DNA from: Saprospiraceae bacterium
Lineage (GTDB): Bacteria > Bacteroidota > Bacteroidia > Chitinophagales > Saprospiraceae
NCBI GenBank assembly: GCA_027488935.1
Contig: JAIYAP010000027.1
Span: 1-64,000, forward strand
Length of the DNA: 64,000 bases
Direction of reading: 5' to 3'
Within the stretch, counting starts at the first letter, position 1. Each line of letters begins with the position of its first letter. Below, piece by piece: positions 38,301 through 46,929 of this stretch. The notes under the pieces are model-generated. The model had not been told where the DNA came from, made no database searches, and was given only the letters and a program-made list of their open reading frames with translations. A program made the position numbers and the translations under genes.

Positions 38301-39426
38301 GCGCATTGGTGACGGTCACGGTGTAGGTACCGTTCGCATTTACAGCACTGGTGGCATTGGTAGGGCCGTTGCTCCATTGGTAGGTCGTAAATCCTGCGCC
38401 TGCATCCAACACATATTGACCGTTGCAGGCATAGGTTTGTTGTGAGATCGTAGGTGTAGGCGCGGGAAGGCCTGTTACAGTGGAAATGGCAGTATTGGTA
38501 CAACCATTTGATTCTGTTACGGTTACGGTATAATTTCCGGGTGCGTTCACCGAAGTACTTGGGCCATTGTCGCCCGTACTCCAGATATAGGTGCTAAATG
38601 GTGGATTGCTAACCGACAGGGTAGTGCTGGTGCCTGGGCAAAGACTTGCACTGGTAACCGCAGGCGTTGGCAATGGAAGTGCGGTGGTGGTAGCAGAGGC
38701 CGTAGTGGTACAAGTAAAAGCATCGGTTACGGTTACGGTATAAGTGCCGGGAGTGGTCACGCTCAGGTTTGCGCCAGATCCGCCACCCGTCCAGCTATAG
38801 GTTGTAAAACCAGCCGTAGCATTTAAGGTGGTGGTTGCGTTGGCACAAAAAGTAAGGTTACCGCCGACGGTTACGCTGGGTGGTGCAGGAATGTTGACGG
38901 TAAAATCGGCAGTACCAGAACAGCCTGTGGCGTTGGTAACGGTAACAGTGTAGGTCCCGTTGGTGTTAAAATTTGCGGTAGCGTTGCTTCCGCCGCTATT
39001 GCTCCAGGCATAGGTTGTGAAGCCAGCGCCTGCATTTAAAACAGCAGTACCATTACAGGCATATGGGTTTTGGGTAATGCTTGGCGCGGGCGTGGGCGAT
39101 GCGGCGATGGTTGCTTGCGCTGTATTGGTACAGCCTGCTGCATTGCTCACTGTAACCGTATAACTGCCGGGCGCATTGACCGAAATACTTTGGGTACTGG
39201 CCGAATTGCTCCAAGCATAAGAAGTAAAAGATTGGTTTACGGCAATATTGGTGCTGGCACCCGTACACAATTGAGGGGTAAAGTTCAGCGTAGGAGCAGG
39301 GGCGGCGGCTACTGTTAAAGTGATGGATCCCAGTCCTGGACAAGTTTGTGCCTGGAGGGATGTATAATATAGAAAAAATAATGCAAAGATAAATGTAAGA
39401 CGAAAGTGGTAGAATGTCTGGCGCAT
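32305..39426 (-). CDS. Giant Ig/PKD-like repeat adhesin with T9SS type B signal
   Basis: 2373 residues with a signal peptide ending about SLQAQ. It contains 28 tandem ~70-residue units, each with a Cys near its start, a YxWSNG-type motif and a G.YTVTVTDANGCTG motif. They are followed by a SprB-like unit (SYQWSNGSSN..TYSVTFTDAAGCSG), a less repetitive linker, and a terminal CHU_C domain (PNVINLNSDNNNAF... YDRWGTQIV... GWDGQFRG..MPGVYVYW). The latter is the type B T9SS sorting domain. A cell-surface adhesin is likely, comparable with SprB-type proteins. 12 bp upstream of the P-domain gene. Confidence 0.88.
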   Translation of the reverse strand: MRQTFYHFRLTFIFALFFLYYTSLQAQTCPGLGSITLTVAAAPAPTLNFTPQLCTGASTNIAVNQSFTSYAWSNSASTQSISVNAPGSYTVTVSNAAGCTNTAQATIAASPTPAPSITQNPYACNGTAVLNAGAGFTTYAWSNSGGSNATANFNTNGTYTVTVTNATGCSGTADFTVNIPAPPSVTVGGNLTFCANATTTLNATAGFTTYSWTGGGSGANLSVTTPGTYTVTVTDAFTCTTTASATTTALPLPTPAVTSASLCPGTSTTLSVSNPPFSTYIWSTGDNGPSTSVNAPGNYTVTVTESNGCTNTAISTVTGLPAPTPTISQQTYACNGQYVLDAGAGFTTYQWSNGPTNATSAVNANGTYTVTVTNAQGCSATDDLSVTIPTAPVVNISGPASICSSDVANLTSNAGFTSYSWSTGQNGPSISVNTAGNFTVTATDAFGCTDTDNFTLSVSPNPTPDISGTTSICTGDNTTFAVTAPFNSYNWSTGENSASISVSTAGLYTVTVTAANGCTGTTTENLSLIPLPAPNITEAPYNCNNQIVLNAGAGFTGYNWSNSVNTASNTVTTSGAFTVTVTNAAGCTGTDTYFANIPTPPSVNITGNNSFCTGSNTQLSASSGFSSYVWSNSQFTQNITVNLAGTYVVTVTDVFGCTTTDNFTLNAIPAPNPTISGLPSICSGLSTVYSLGAPFSTYAWSTGENSATISVNTAGLYTVTVTAANGCTGTDTQNLNLIPAPNPGISELPYLCDEQLTLQANAGFATYNWSNGVNTSNTTVLNTQTYTVTVTNAQGCTGTNSFFANIPTLPVVSITGPAQICAGATATLAATPGFSGYVWSNTATAPTIAVGQSGNYTVTATDFFGCTASNTFSINTVNNPVALIAGPATICNGSSATFSVAGSFSTYQWSTGANTANIVVNTPNNYTVTVTDVNGCTGTDTQNLIVSTSLSPQIVEQPYTCNGQITLDAGLGFATYNWSGGSTNQTLTINANGNYTVTVSDGGGCTGTAIVTANLPTPPVVSISGINTICQGASTVLNASTGFSTYIWSNGQVGENITVGLAGPFTVTATDVFGCTTTAGFTLNTTAAPAPQISAPAVICVNSSATLSAGAGFSSYLWNNAETTANIVVNTGGVYAVTVTNIAGCSGTASASLTVANNLSPNILPQPYQCNGQITLDAGLGFSTYQWSNSSNTATTTVNTSGNYIVTVTDASGCIGVDTFAATVPTLSAVAITGNPVFCANANTILTANGAQSYQWSNGGALNNITVNTTGAFTVTATDANGCTLVASTSVTAQPLPTPAINGPAAICVGNNANFTVNQSFTNYIWSTGSNSAGISVNASGPYTVTVTDNNGCIGTAVAALTVNTNPTPQASVQPYTCNGTLSLTADAGYSAYSWSNGGTNNIETVATSGPYTVTVTDGNGCTGIATQTVTVPSLPTVNISGTTAFCPGGNTTLSASLGFGTYNWSTGAQIDAISVNTAGIFTVTVTDALGCTATNTLTTNIFTAPVATISGPSSVCPGNTANLGINGNFSSFLWDNGATTANITVQPPASATVTVTDGNGCTTSASTSVIVSNQITPNISPLPYACNGQVSLDAGAGFPNYNWSTGGNTATINVNTSGNYTVTVSDGNGCSGTATLQVQVPALPSVQISGDALLCVAETTTLSANAGFVTYAWSNGNNSASINVNAGGNFTVTVSDGNGCTATATQIVQNLPTVVPQISGPNVICGNNPVQLSVTGNFSAFNWSGGQNTASVSANQAGTYSVTVTDTNGCTGSSSITVNAGAALSPVLSQLPYQCDGQITLSVGAGFANYNWNNGLNTADIKVNQNGNYTVTVSDAAGCTGTVTTQVTIPTNPQVTIAGNTTLCAGQTTNLSSSGIFTSYNWSNGGTTPEVTVSAPGLYALVVQDALGCTAANTIVVTQKPPFAPSITVAPVDCASQMILLADQGYTVYDWNTGEASSVITINQAGTFNVTVTDADGCTGLASAIVNIAVSDTILLQKTTCDLSAIGVDIQIFNKANGCDSLVITETTLGAGISGNALAISDFNGYNIACKDGSNGEASVTPLSGTAPFSYQWSNGSSNSIAQNLVAGTYSVTFTDAAGCSGTASVQLDEPVAVLATIDATNPTCQNAGIIEVTQVAGGFGPYTVRLVQDIGVTNGIDPLNFNSLNAGNFDVEISDANGCKTTENVVLLPTQIVKEFVSDTFDINLGDTIKINAGAGITIAPLDIIWSLSGPGQLSCDDCLDPVLTPVSTTLLQLDVKGFGQCAAQGLFLIRVNKNKQVYIPNVINLNSDNNNAFTIFGDERLVQIKSLQIYDRWGTQIVLLENFLPNDPNQGWDGQFRGQAVMPGVYVYWTELLYRDGTSETIKGDVTILR
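33480..39330 (-). repeat. Coding super-repeat, ~627 bp, nine copies
   Basis: Within the giant gene the units come in threes. The PYxCNGQ-type unit recurs at about 34040, 34665, 35292, 35914, 36543, 37169, 37797, 38425 and 39055 (spacing 622-630 bp). Each is followed, in protein order, by a PPxVxIxG..xC type unit and a PxPxIxG..xxC..FSxYxW type unit. Confidence 0.8.
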
Positions 39427-39529
39427 AAAGAATCAGTTTTCTTAAACAATGAGTAAAAGTAACACTAATTTAGGGATGTGGTTGTCATGTATTATAGGTA
39501 AATGTTAAAATTAGGCAATTCTTTTTCAC

Positions 39530-40873
39530 CTAATTCCCGCAAGTACAATTACCATCCACCAAATTCGTCGCGTTTACCGTAAGTGGACCACTATATCCAG
39601 CCGGTGCACAAACTTGAAAACTTCCGGTCAGGCTATTAAAGGTTTGTGTAAAAGTTTGGGTATTACCGCCTGCAGTAACCTGGTAGGTGAGCGAAAAGGG
39701 CGACGATCCGGTAAACGTGGCACTAATTGTTTGGCAAGATCCGTTGCCGCAAATAATCGGTGCGCCGCTGAAACTAACGGTGGGGCTTTGTGACCAGCGA
39801 ACCCGTCTATAGCTTCCTGTAAAGTCGGCGCAAGGCTCCGTGAAATCTACGGTTCCGGGCAGTTCATTTGCCGCTACGGCCATAATCGAATAAATCACGC
39901 CCGTTTGCATGAGGCCTGGTATAAATGTCGCAATTGGATCAGTATACGTGTACAAAATGTTGTATTGCACATCCGGCGTGGCGCTATAGTCATACGTCCA
40001 AACCACAAATACAAGATCATCATCACTGTCTAATAGTTGATTCCCATTGTGTTGTAAGGGAATTGGATCCAGGCTGCAAGCGGTCAATAAAGGCGGCCCG
40101 GCAAAGGAGCCAGATTCGGAGGTGCAATCACACAAAGGACCGGAGGCATTGAGCGGATCGGGTGCCCAGGAATAAAAACCACTGTCAATAAAGTCACCGT
40201 AACAAAGGGCATTGTAATTGCCGGTGCTTACATCGAGTTCGCCGAATAAATCAGATCCGTTTACTGGACCAAATACCTTGTTACATATCCCCATGAGTGG
40301 CCCGGAAGGCGTAGGGAAAAGCGTAACTAGTTGGGACGAAAATGTCGGTGATACGGTGATTTGATAGATATTGCCGTTTGGGTGGTTCGTATAAAGATTC
40401 CCGTTGTATTCAAACATTTCTGAAAACCCGTTCAGTCCAGATTGGGTGCCAACCAATGTTGCGGTATTTTGATTGATATTATAAATATAAAAATTACCAT
40501 TTTGTTGCCAAAGCAAGGTGCTGTCCGTCAATCCGTACAAGGAACCCGAACCTGCCAATGGTAGGGTAAATTCCATGGTTGTGGTGGCCGTAACAGGATC
40601 ATATTTAAATATCTGGCTGTGGTAGGGGGGATCCGGCATGCCGCCAGAAATGTATATCGTGCCATCTGGCATCATCCAAAAATCACCAATGCGCATGGAC
40701 AGGCCCGGCGCTACAGGCGTTTGTTCACAGGTAAGCAGGTTTACGGATACGATGGTATTGGTGCTCGTGCCAAGCATGATCAAAATACTTTGGGCATGGG
40801 ATGAGGTTTGCTGTAAAAGTATAAAAAGGACCAAGCCTAGCGCTCCTCGGTCGATAAATCTGCATGTTTTCAT
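39530..40873 (-). CDS. Propeller-like secreted protein with CxC module (family member 3)
   Basis: 447 residues. Signal peptide (VLFILLQQTSSHAQ). The N-terminal propeller-like domain has MMPDGTIYISGG, but the CxxC seen in other members is CEQT, missing the second cysteine. A CDCTSESG motif and the middle block (DSDDDLVFVVW..) follow and the terminal module ends LVDGNCTCGN. It is the most divergent of the propeller members in both halves. It lies 104 bp upstream of the giant gene on the same strand. Confidence 0.75.
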   Translation of the reverse strand: MKTCRFIDRGALGLVLFILLQQTSSHAQSILIMLGTSTNTIVSVNLLTCEQTPVAPGLSMRIGDFWMMPDGTIYISGGMPDPPYHSQIFKYDPVTATTTMEFTLPLAGSGSLYGLTDSTLLWQQNGNFYIYNINQNTATLVGTQSGLNGFSEMFEYNGNLYTNHPNGNIYQITVSPTFSSQLVTLFPTPSGPLMGICNKVFGPVNGSDLFGELDVSTGNYNALCYGDFIDSGFYSWAPDPLNASGPLCDCTSESGSFAGPPLLTACSLDPIPLQHNGNQLLDSDDDLVFVVWTYDYSATPDVQYNILYTYTDPIATFIPGLMQTGVIYSIMAVAANELPGTVDFTEPCADFTGSYRRVRWSQSPTVSFSGAPIICGNGSCQTISATFTGSSPFSLTYQVTAGGNTQTFTQTFNSLTGSFQVCAPAGYSGPLTVNATNLVDGNCTCGN

Positions 40874-41056
40874 TGAATATGCTATATTATATTTGAAGAA
40901 AAATATTAGTAGTTTTATCAGACTGTTTTTGCCGTTTAACTTCTTAACGCACCAAAAATAATCAGCAATGCCTAGAAAACTTTAAAAATGTTGTTTCCGT
41001 TCGTAAATAAAGTACCTAAATGTTAAAATTAGGCATAAGGAACCAACAACTATTCT

Positions 41057-41148
41057 AAGCGCCGCCTGAAAGACAGCATTCATTGTCTTGCTGAGCGCTG
41101 ATTTAAATAACTTAGGCCAAAGGCCGTGTGCAAAACTATACAGCGCGA
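41057..41148. repeat. Dispersed ~92-bp repeat, copy 1
   Basis: AAGCGCCGCCTGAAAGACAG... CTGAGCGCTGATT ... AACTTAGGCCAAAG matches a second copy at 59204-59296 at most positions. It lies just upstream of the TerB-DnaJ gene. The rest of 40874-41229 is AT-rich with no gene seen, apart from a TAAATGTTAAAATTAGGCA string that also occurs near 39503. Confidence 0.65.
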
Positions 41149-41229
41149 ACCGTCGAAACTTTAACCCCCATAATTTCCAAAACACCTACCTTTGCCTTTC
41201 CTGTTCAAATACAGGACCTCTGTGTATTC

Positions 41230-42036
41230 GTGGAACTTAAAGGCAAAATCATAGCCGGTTTGGTTGGTTTATTTGTCGGAGACCTTTCCGGGTTCCCGCT
41301 TGGTGGTTTGTTTGGCTTTATCCTGGGCACTATTGCCGGTCATTTTATCTTTGATCAACCCAAGGAAACGGCTGTATCGGATGGTGAATTTCGGGCCTAT
41401 CAGCGGCGACAAGGCCAGTTTATTTACCACGTTTTCCGCATGTGTGCCAAATTGGCGAAAATCGACGGCGCCATCAACCGAGCAGAAGTAGGCTACATGG
41501 AACAACTAATGCGGCAACATTTTCGCATGAATGACCGCGGACGCGCCCAAGCCATCAAAATATGGAAACAAGCCAAAGATTCCGCCGAGCCGTTCGATTT
41601 AGCCGCCCGCGCTTTTTACACTGAATTTGGTAAGGAACGCCACCATATCCTGAATATGATGGATTTGCTATTTGCCACCGCTGTCGCCGATGGAGGCCTG
41701 CATCCCCGTGAAGAAGAATTGCTGCTTCGTGCCGCTGGGGTTTTTCACATCGGCCGACTCCAATATGACCGTATCAAAAGCCGATACTATCAAACCGCCC
41801 CAAAACCACAACAACGCTCGACGCCCCTCGATCCGCATTATACCACCCTCGGCGCCAAACCCACCGATTCCCTCGAGGAAATCAAGAAAAAATACCGCGC
41901 ACTCGCCATGAAATGGCATCCCGATAAGGTGCTATCTCAAGGCGCATCAACCGATGCACTGCGCCATGCTAAGGAAAAATTTCAACAAATTAATGAAGCC
42001 TGGGAGCAAATTGAGGCGGCGCGTAAAACTTCGTAA
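41230..42036 (+). CDS. TerB-like and DnaJ domain co-chaperone (DjlA-like)
   Basis: About 268 residues using GTG at 41230 (an upstream GTG at 41128 extends into a dispersed repeat). An N-terminal glycine-rich hydrophobic segment (IIAGLVGLFVGDLSGFPLGG) is DjlA-like. The middle is TerB-like (AKLAKIDGAINRAEVGYMEQLM...). The C-terminal J-domain has YRALAMKWHPDK with the HPD motif intact. It probably recruits DnaK at the inner membrane. Stands alone before the outer-membrane barrel gene. Confidence 0.8.
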   Translation: MELKGKIIAGLVGLFVGDLSGFPLGGLFGFILGTIAGHFIFDQPKETAVSDGEFRAYQRRQGQFIYHVFRMCAKLAKIDGAINRAEVGYMEQLMRQHFRMNDRGRAQAIKIWKQAKDSAEPFDLAARAFYTEFGKERHHILNMMDLLFATAVADGGLHPREEELLLRAAGVFHIGRLQYDRIKSRYYQTAPKPQQRSTPLDPHYTTLGAKPTDSLEEIKKKYRALAMKWHPDKVLSQGASTDALRHAKEKFQQINEAWEQIEAARKTS

Positions 42037-42267
42037 GTAGATTTAAATGCAGTAAATTTTTCTTTTATCCGTATTTCAACAACGTTCGTCTATGCCCAAA
42101 TGGCGTTGACGTCCCACATGCAGCCTTTCTGTAACCTTTCTGTCTTTCTCCGAGTCTTAGCCGACAGAAAACAAAAATAAGTACCACTATTGAACGATTA
42201 GTTCCCGCATTTCATCGGTCAATTGTAGTGTTTAATAGAAAGTAGCATGTTAAAGCATGTTCTTTGT

Positions 42268-42300
42268 ATTGCATAGTAGTTGGTTTTGTGCTTATCTTTG
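42268..42300 (+). promoter_or_regulatory. Probable promoter of the barrel protein gene
   Basis: ATTG (42268-42271) and TATCTTTG (42293-42300) fit the Bacteroidota -33/-7 pattern with 21 bp between. The start codon is 68 bp further on. The rest of 42037-42267 shows no gene. Confidence 0.45.
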
Positions 42301-42367
42301 TCCTACACAACAAGCCACAAAAGCACCTTCTCAGAATATAAACAAAAACACAACTGCGCGTTAAGCT

Positions 42368-44791
42368 ATGAAAACAAATTCCCTTGTCATTTTAATCCTT
42401 CTATGGAGTACTGCCATGATGGCACAAAATATCAGCGGCACCTTGTTGCAACCCGACAAAACGCCTGCACAGTATGCCACGGTCACGATCCGGTCGGCTA
42501 AAGACTCTACGGTGGTGAAAGGCACCCTTTCAGACGAACAAGGTGCTTTTTCCTTTAAAAATGTGGCAAATGGCAACTATTTTGTCCAGGCAGAACTGAT
42601 TGGAACCGGCAAAAAGACCAGCCCGGTGTTTCAATACGATGGCGCCGAAAAAGTGGTGGAATCCCTGCAACTGGAACCTTTAGATAAATCCTTGGCCGAA
42701 GTAACTATCACGGCCCGCAAACCCCTGGTGGAAGTACAAGCCGATAAAACCATCCTGAATGTGGAAGGTACGATCAATTCCACGGGCCTAAACGCCTTGG
42801 AAGTGTTGCGCAAAGCTCCCGGCGTTACGGTGGATAACAACGACAATGTCAATCTGAAGGGTAAAAACGCAGTAAAAGTGATGATCGATGGCCGAGATGT
42901 TCCGCTCGATGGCAAGGATTTGGCGGCTTTACTAAAAGGCACCCAGGCGGCTGATATTGCCAACATTGAAGTGATTACCAATCCTTCCGCCAAATACGAC
43001 GCTTCGGGCAATGCCGGTATTATCAATATTAAATTGAAGAAAAACAAGGCCTTAGGCACCAATGGCAACGTGGGATTGGAGGCCACGATGGGCGAAACCC
43101 CTAAAGGCGGCATGAACTTCAGCCTTAACCACCGCGCCGAACGTTTTAACCTGTTTGGTTCCTACAACAACCATTTCGGCGATTGGCACAATACCAATTC
43201 TTTCTACCGCGAACAAAATGGCCTGGTGTTTGACCAAAAAACGACCCAATACAGCGAAAGCCGCTGGAACAGTGCGCGTGTGGGGGCCGATTTTTTCATC
43301 AATAGCAAACACACCGTCGGCGTATTGGTCAATTCCAATTACGACCCGGGTAACTGGCATTCCCAGGGTGATACAAAAATTGGCCGCATCGAAGCGCCAG
43401 GTAGCGTTGACTCCCTGCTACAAGCCACCAATGATATCCAGAACAACCGTTTTGATTACAATGGCAACCTGAACTACCGATTTTCGGATACCAGCGGCCA
43501 CAGCTTAAACATCGACTTTGACCGCGGCTCCTACCGCATTCGGGGCGAAAGTTTCCAGCCCAATTACTACCGCACGGCCAATGGTACCGAACTGCTCAAT
43601 CAGCGTATTTACAGCAACAATACGCCTTCCAATATTGATTTAACCACGGTTAAAGCCGATTATGAACAAAATTTGTGGAAAGGCAAATTCGGCATCGGGT
43701 TTAAATTTTCTGCGGTAAACACGGATAACACCTTCGATTTTTTCAATGAAATCAACGGAGAATCCATCAAGGATGTAAAAGTGAGCAACCGCTTTGTGTA
43801 CAAGGAGCGTACCACTGCCGGATATATCAATTATAACCGCATGTTTGCCAAAAAACTGAATGTACAAGCGGGTTTGCGCCTTGAAAATACCGATTTTATG
43901 GGCGATTTAATTTCCCAAAACGACCAGAACGGACAACGCGTGGGCAATAATTATACTAAATTGTTCCCAAGCGCCGCAATTACCTACACCTTCAACCCGA
44001 CCCTCGGCCTTAACCTTACCTACAGCCGCCGCATCGACCGACCTAGTTACCAGGACTTGAACCCGTTCGAAAACAAATTGGATGAACTGACCTATCAAAA
44101 GGGCAATCCGCGCCTGCGTCCGCAGTTTACCAATAGCATCGAACTGAGTCCGACGTACAAAGGTTATCCGGTCGTTTCGCTTGGCTACAGCCACACCAAA
44201 GACGTGTTTACGCAGGTGCTTGACACCACCAACACCCGCGCCACCTTTATTACCCAGGAAAACATTGCAGACCAGAAGAACTTCACCATGAGTTTGAATT
44301 TCCCGACACCAATTGCCAAGTGGTGGGATGGTTTTGTGAGTTTTACGGGTTACCGCAGTGCCTTTAAGGCCAAATTCCGCGAAAATTTTGAATTTGAACA
44401 GGCTTTTTACGCTTGCAATGTGTACAGCGAGCAGACCTTCAAATTGCCCAAAGGCTTCAGTGTTCAATTGTCGGGTTGGTTCAACAGCCCTGGCTATTGG
44501 GGTACCATGCGCAGTATTTCCCAAGGCGCGATGGATTTTGGCGTACAAAAGAAAATCCTCGACGGCAAAGGCGAATTGCGCCTGCGGGTAGGCGATATTT
44601 TACGCACCGCTGGCTGGGGTGGTACAACCGTGTTTTCTCCGGGCTTGGTCATGAACGCCCGCGGAAACTGGGAAAGTAAAACCGTGACCCTCAATTTCTC
44701 TTACCGTTTTGGCAGCGCCGAAGTAAAAGGTGCCCGCGAGCGCAAAACTGGCCTCGAAGATGAAAGCAAACGGGTGAAAGGAAAAGGGTAA
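42368..44791 (+). CDS. TonB-dependent-type outer membrane barrel protein (OMP_b-brl family)
   Basis: 807 residues with a signal peptide (LVILILLWSTAMMAQ). Residues ~22-95 are a CarboxypepD_reg-like domain (ISGTLLQPDKTPAQYATVTI). A plug follows (LNALEVLRKAPGVTVDNNDNVNLKGKNAVKVMIDGR..IEVITNPSAKYDASG), then a barrel with the family's RIDRPSYQDLNPFENKLDELTYQKGNPRLRP segment. Substrate unknown. A terminator follows directly. Complete at both ends. Confidence 0.88.
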   Translation: MKTNSLVILILLWSTAMMAQNISGTLLQPDKTPAQYATVTIRSAKDSTVVKGTLSDEQGAFSFKNVANGNYFVQAELIGTGKKTSPVFQYDGAEKVVESLQLEPLDKSLAEVTITARKPLVEVQADKTILNVEGTINSTGLNALEVLRKAPGVTVDNNDNVNLKGKNAVKVMIDGRDVPLDGKDLAALLKGTQAADIANIEVITNPSAKYDASGNAGIINIKLKKNKALGTNGNVGLEATMGETPKGGMNFSLNHRAERFNLFGSYNNHFGDWHNTNSFYREQNGLVFDQKTTQYSESRWNSARVGADFFINSKHTVGVLVNSNYDPGNWHSQGDTKIGRIEAPGSVDSLLQATNDIQNNRFDYNGNLNYRFSDTSGHSLNIDFDRGSYRIRGESFQPNYYRTANGTELLNQRIYSNNTPSNIDLTTVKADYEQNLWKGKFGIGFKFSAVNTDNTFDFFNEINGESIKDVKVSNRFVYKERTTAGYINYNRMFAKKLNVQAGLRLENTDFMGDLISQNDQNGQRVGNNYTKLFPSAAITYTFNPTLGLNLTYSRRIDRPSYQDLNPFENKLDELTYQKGNPRLRPQFTNSIELSPTYKGYPVVSLGYSHTKDVFTQVLDTTNTRATFITQENIADQKNFTMSLNFPTPIAKWWDGFVSFTGYRSAFKAKFRENFEFEQAFYACNVYSEQTFKLPKGFSVQLSGWFNSPGYWGTMRSISQGAMDFGVQKKILDGKGELRLRVGDILRTAGWGGTTVFSPGLVMNARGNWESKTVTLNFSYRFGSAEVKGARERKTGLEDESKRVKGKG

Positions 44792-44839
44792 ACGGTCTTA
44801 AATTTGGAAAGTTTGATTTGGTTATATTCGGAGAAATCC

Positions 44840-44868
44840 CCCGCTGATGCAAATTGGCGGGTTTTTTT
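44840..44868 (+). terminator. Terminator after the barrel gene
   Basis: CCCGC (44840-44844) pairs with GCGGG (44857-44861), followed by seven T (44862-44868). It overlaps the 3' end of the convergent DUF2809 gene by two bases. Confidence 0.65.
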
Positions 44869-45241
44869 ATGCTTTTTTTCTTTCAAAAAACAACAAAATA
44901 ACGATTCCTACAGTATAAGCCAACAAATCGGCCCAGGCAAACGATGTCCCAATCACAATTCGGGCAATCTTGGAATCCTGCAATCCAAGCAAAGCCACTA
45001 GATCAAAATACTGCAACACTTCAATGGTATACGAAAAAATTAATACGCCGATCGCCGTAGGCCAAACCGGCGTGTTCAGAAAGGATTTTACAAAACAATA
45101 AATCAGGATGACCACGATTAAATCGCCGATATAGGGCCGAATGATGCGGTCGTGTGCATACAGGGCTATGAGGACTTCGATGAGAAAGAGGAATAGGGTA
45201 ACGCGGAAGTAACGCGGCGAGAACGTTAAGGTTTTAGGCAT
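44867..45241 (-). CDS. DUF2809-like membrane protein
   Basis: 124 residues with four hydrophobic segments (VTLFLFLIEVLIAL, IGDLIVVILIYCFV, AIGVLIFSYTIEVLQYF, WADLLAYTVGIVILLFF). The HDRIIRPYIGDLIVV and FSYTIEVLQYF..LL motifs match the DUF2809 family of small membrane proteins, of unknown function. It converges with the barrel gene and stands alone. Confidence 0.82.
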   Translation of the reverse strand: MPKTLTFSPRYFRVTLFLFLIEVLIALYAHDRIIRPYIGDLIVVILIYCFVKSFLNTPVWPTAIGVLIFSYTIEVLQYFDLVALLGLQDSKIARIVIGTSFAWADLLAYTVGIVILLFFERKKA

Positions 45242-45405
45242 ATTTGTAATTTATCCTAAGTTTGATTGCTCTATGATTGTTAAAAAGAGTTTTATTTTCT
45301 TTTCTATTTTTCCTAAAAAAATAGGATTTTTAGAAACAAAAATACAAATATTTCAAAATCACTCAAAGCTTTCTCCCAACTTGCATACCCAAAACATATC
45401 CAAGC

Positions 45406-46872
45406 ATGATACACCGAGCACTCCTGTTTTTCCTGTTTCAATACGCCACAACTTGCCTCGCACAAGTGCATCTCGGTCCAGGGCAACCCTACCCGAACGT
45501 TCAGGCAGCCGTGGCAGCAAACGCCGTTCAGCCGGGCGATACTGTATTCTTGCACAGTGGCTCCTATGCGGGCTATCAATTGGTGACCGATCTGAAAGGT
45601 AAAAACACTGCATGGATTGTGATAAAACGATACCAAAACGACCCGATCGATATATCCGGGGGCTGGCAGTTTGTTCGTTGTGCCTATCTGAAATTTCAGA
45701 ACCTGAATTTTGAGGGCAATATTACCTACCCGGGTCGGCTGTTTAGTATTGACAACGGCGGGAGTTGTGCCACACAATCCAAGCATATCATCGTAGACAG
45801 TTGTTCCTTTTCAAAAACAACAGATGCCGCGGCGACCGTAGCCTTTAAATTCGCGGGCGTGGATTCTTTTGAAGTCCGTAATTGTATTTTCAAAAGCATC
45901 CCTGCCTGCGAAGCAATGGATTTTAACACCTGCCATGCCGGCTTAGTCCGGGGCAACTACTTCGAGAACTGCTTGAGTGGCGGGCATATTAAGGGGGGCG
46001 CTTCCGATATCACCATGACGCAAAACCTGTTCGTCAATGCATCCCAGCCACCTTGGGTGGCGTATGAATTGGGGGGCGATACAGGAGCACCCTTCTATTG
46101 CCCCGGGGATCAATTTGAAGTAAAAAACCTCCAATTTTTTTCCAATATCATCGTCGGCGGCTATCGTGGCCTGGCTTTATCCTCTGCGAGAGACTGCAAG
46201 GTGATCAACAATACTTTTTACAATTGCGGACAGGCCACCATGCGCTTCCTGACCACCAGTGCGATGTATCCAGACTTGATAGGCAACCGGGTGGAAAACA
46301 ACCTTTTTGCATTTGGTGCCTCTGCCTACTTCAACGGCGGAAACCAGCCAGCCAATGCGGTTACATTCAGCAAAAACATCTATTACAGCATTCAAAATGC
46401 CACGTTTAATGGTCCTTATTGGGACACACCGGCATTGGATCCCATCAAAGACCCCAATCCGCTGAATTTTGGAGCGAACACACCCATGTTTGTGAATGGC
46501 CCTGGCAACGACTTTCAATTAGCCACAGGAAGCCCCGCCATCGGAAGCGGAAATGCTCAAATTGAACCTGTTTTCGATTTTTTCGGAAACCCTTTTGCTG
46601 CTACTGCGCGCGCCATTGGGGCAGTAGAGTTGAAAACCATTACCCAGGTCATTACGCCAGATGAGGACCCGATCCTCCTTTACCCCAACCCGGCCACCGA
46701 TTTTATAGCGGTACTTTCCGACCGACCTATTGGCAGGATAGAAGTTTGGAACACCCTGGGAATGAAGGTGATACAATCCGAATCCGCACAACCCATTTCC
46801 ATCGGGGATTTGCCGCCGGGCCTGTATTATTTAAATATTGAACATGTTTTTTATCCCTTTGTGAAGTTGTAG
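45406..46872 (+). CDS. Right-handed beta-helix protein with T9SS type A signal
   Basis: 488 residues. Signal peptide (LLFFLFQYATTCLAQ). QPYPNVQAAVAANAVQPGDTVF is typical of pectate-lyase-like beta-helix proteins; coils with Asn/Ser repeats fill residues ~60-400. The C-terminus (LLYPNPATDFIAV... IEVWNTLGMKVIQ... GLYYLNI) is a T9SS type A sorting domain. Probably a secreted surface polysaccharide-binding or degrading protein; no catalytic residues can be named. Confidence 0.85.
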   Translation: MIHRALLFFLFQYATTCLAQVHLGPGQPYPNVQAAVAANAVQPGDTVFLHSGSYAGYQLVTDLKGKNTAWIVIKRYQNDPIDISGGWQFVRCAYLKFQNLNFEGNITYPGRLFSIDNGGSCATQSKHIIVDSCSFSKTTDAAATVAFKFAGVDSFEVRNCIFKSIPACEAMDFNTCHAGLVRGNYFENCLSGGHIKGGASDITMTQNLFVNASQPPWVAYELGGDTGAPFYCPGDQFEVKNLQFFSNIIVGGYRGLALSSARDCKVINNTFYNCGQATMRFLTTSAMYPDLIGNRVENNLFAFGASAYFNGGNQPANAVTFSKNIYYSIQNATFNGPYWDTPALDPIKDPNPLNFGANTPMFVNGPGNDFQLATGSPAIGSGNAQIEPVFDFFGNPFAATARAIGAVELKTITQVITPDEDPILLYPNPATDFIAVLSDRPIGRIEVWNTLGMKVIQSESAQPISIGDLPPGLYYLNIEHVFYPFVKL

Positions 46873-46929
46873 GGTGCGTGTCTTTAGGGTATTAGGAAGC
46901 GCTTGGCATGCTCAAATGCGGTATTTTGT

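Noticed and set aside
32470-38503. Many plus-strand and alternate-frame ORFs inside the giant adhesin gene
   Set aside because: They are low-complexity shadows of the repeats, and the minus-strand frame has a clear signal peptide and sorting domain.
41128-41229. Extended N-terminus of the TerB-DnaJ protein
   Set aside because: The extension lies in a dispersed repeat; the DjlA-like hydrophobic start fits a GTG at 41230 (or 41224).
42037-42367. tRNA or small RNA gene before the barrel gene
   Set aside because: No cloverleaf or conserved arms were seen; only a promoter-like pair of elements is supported.
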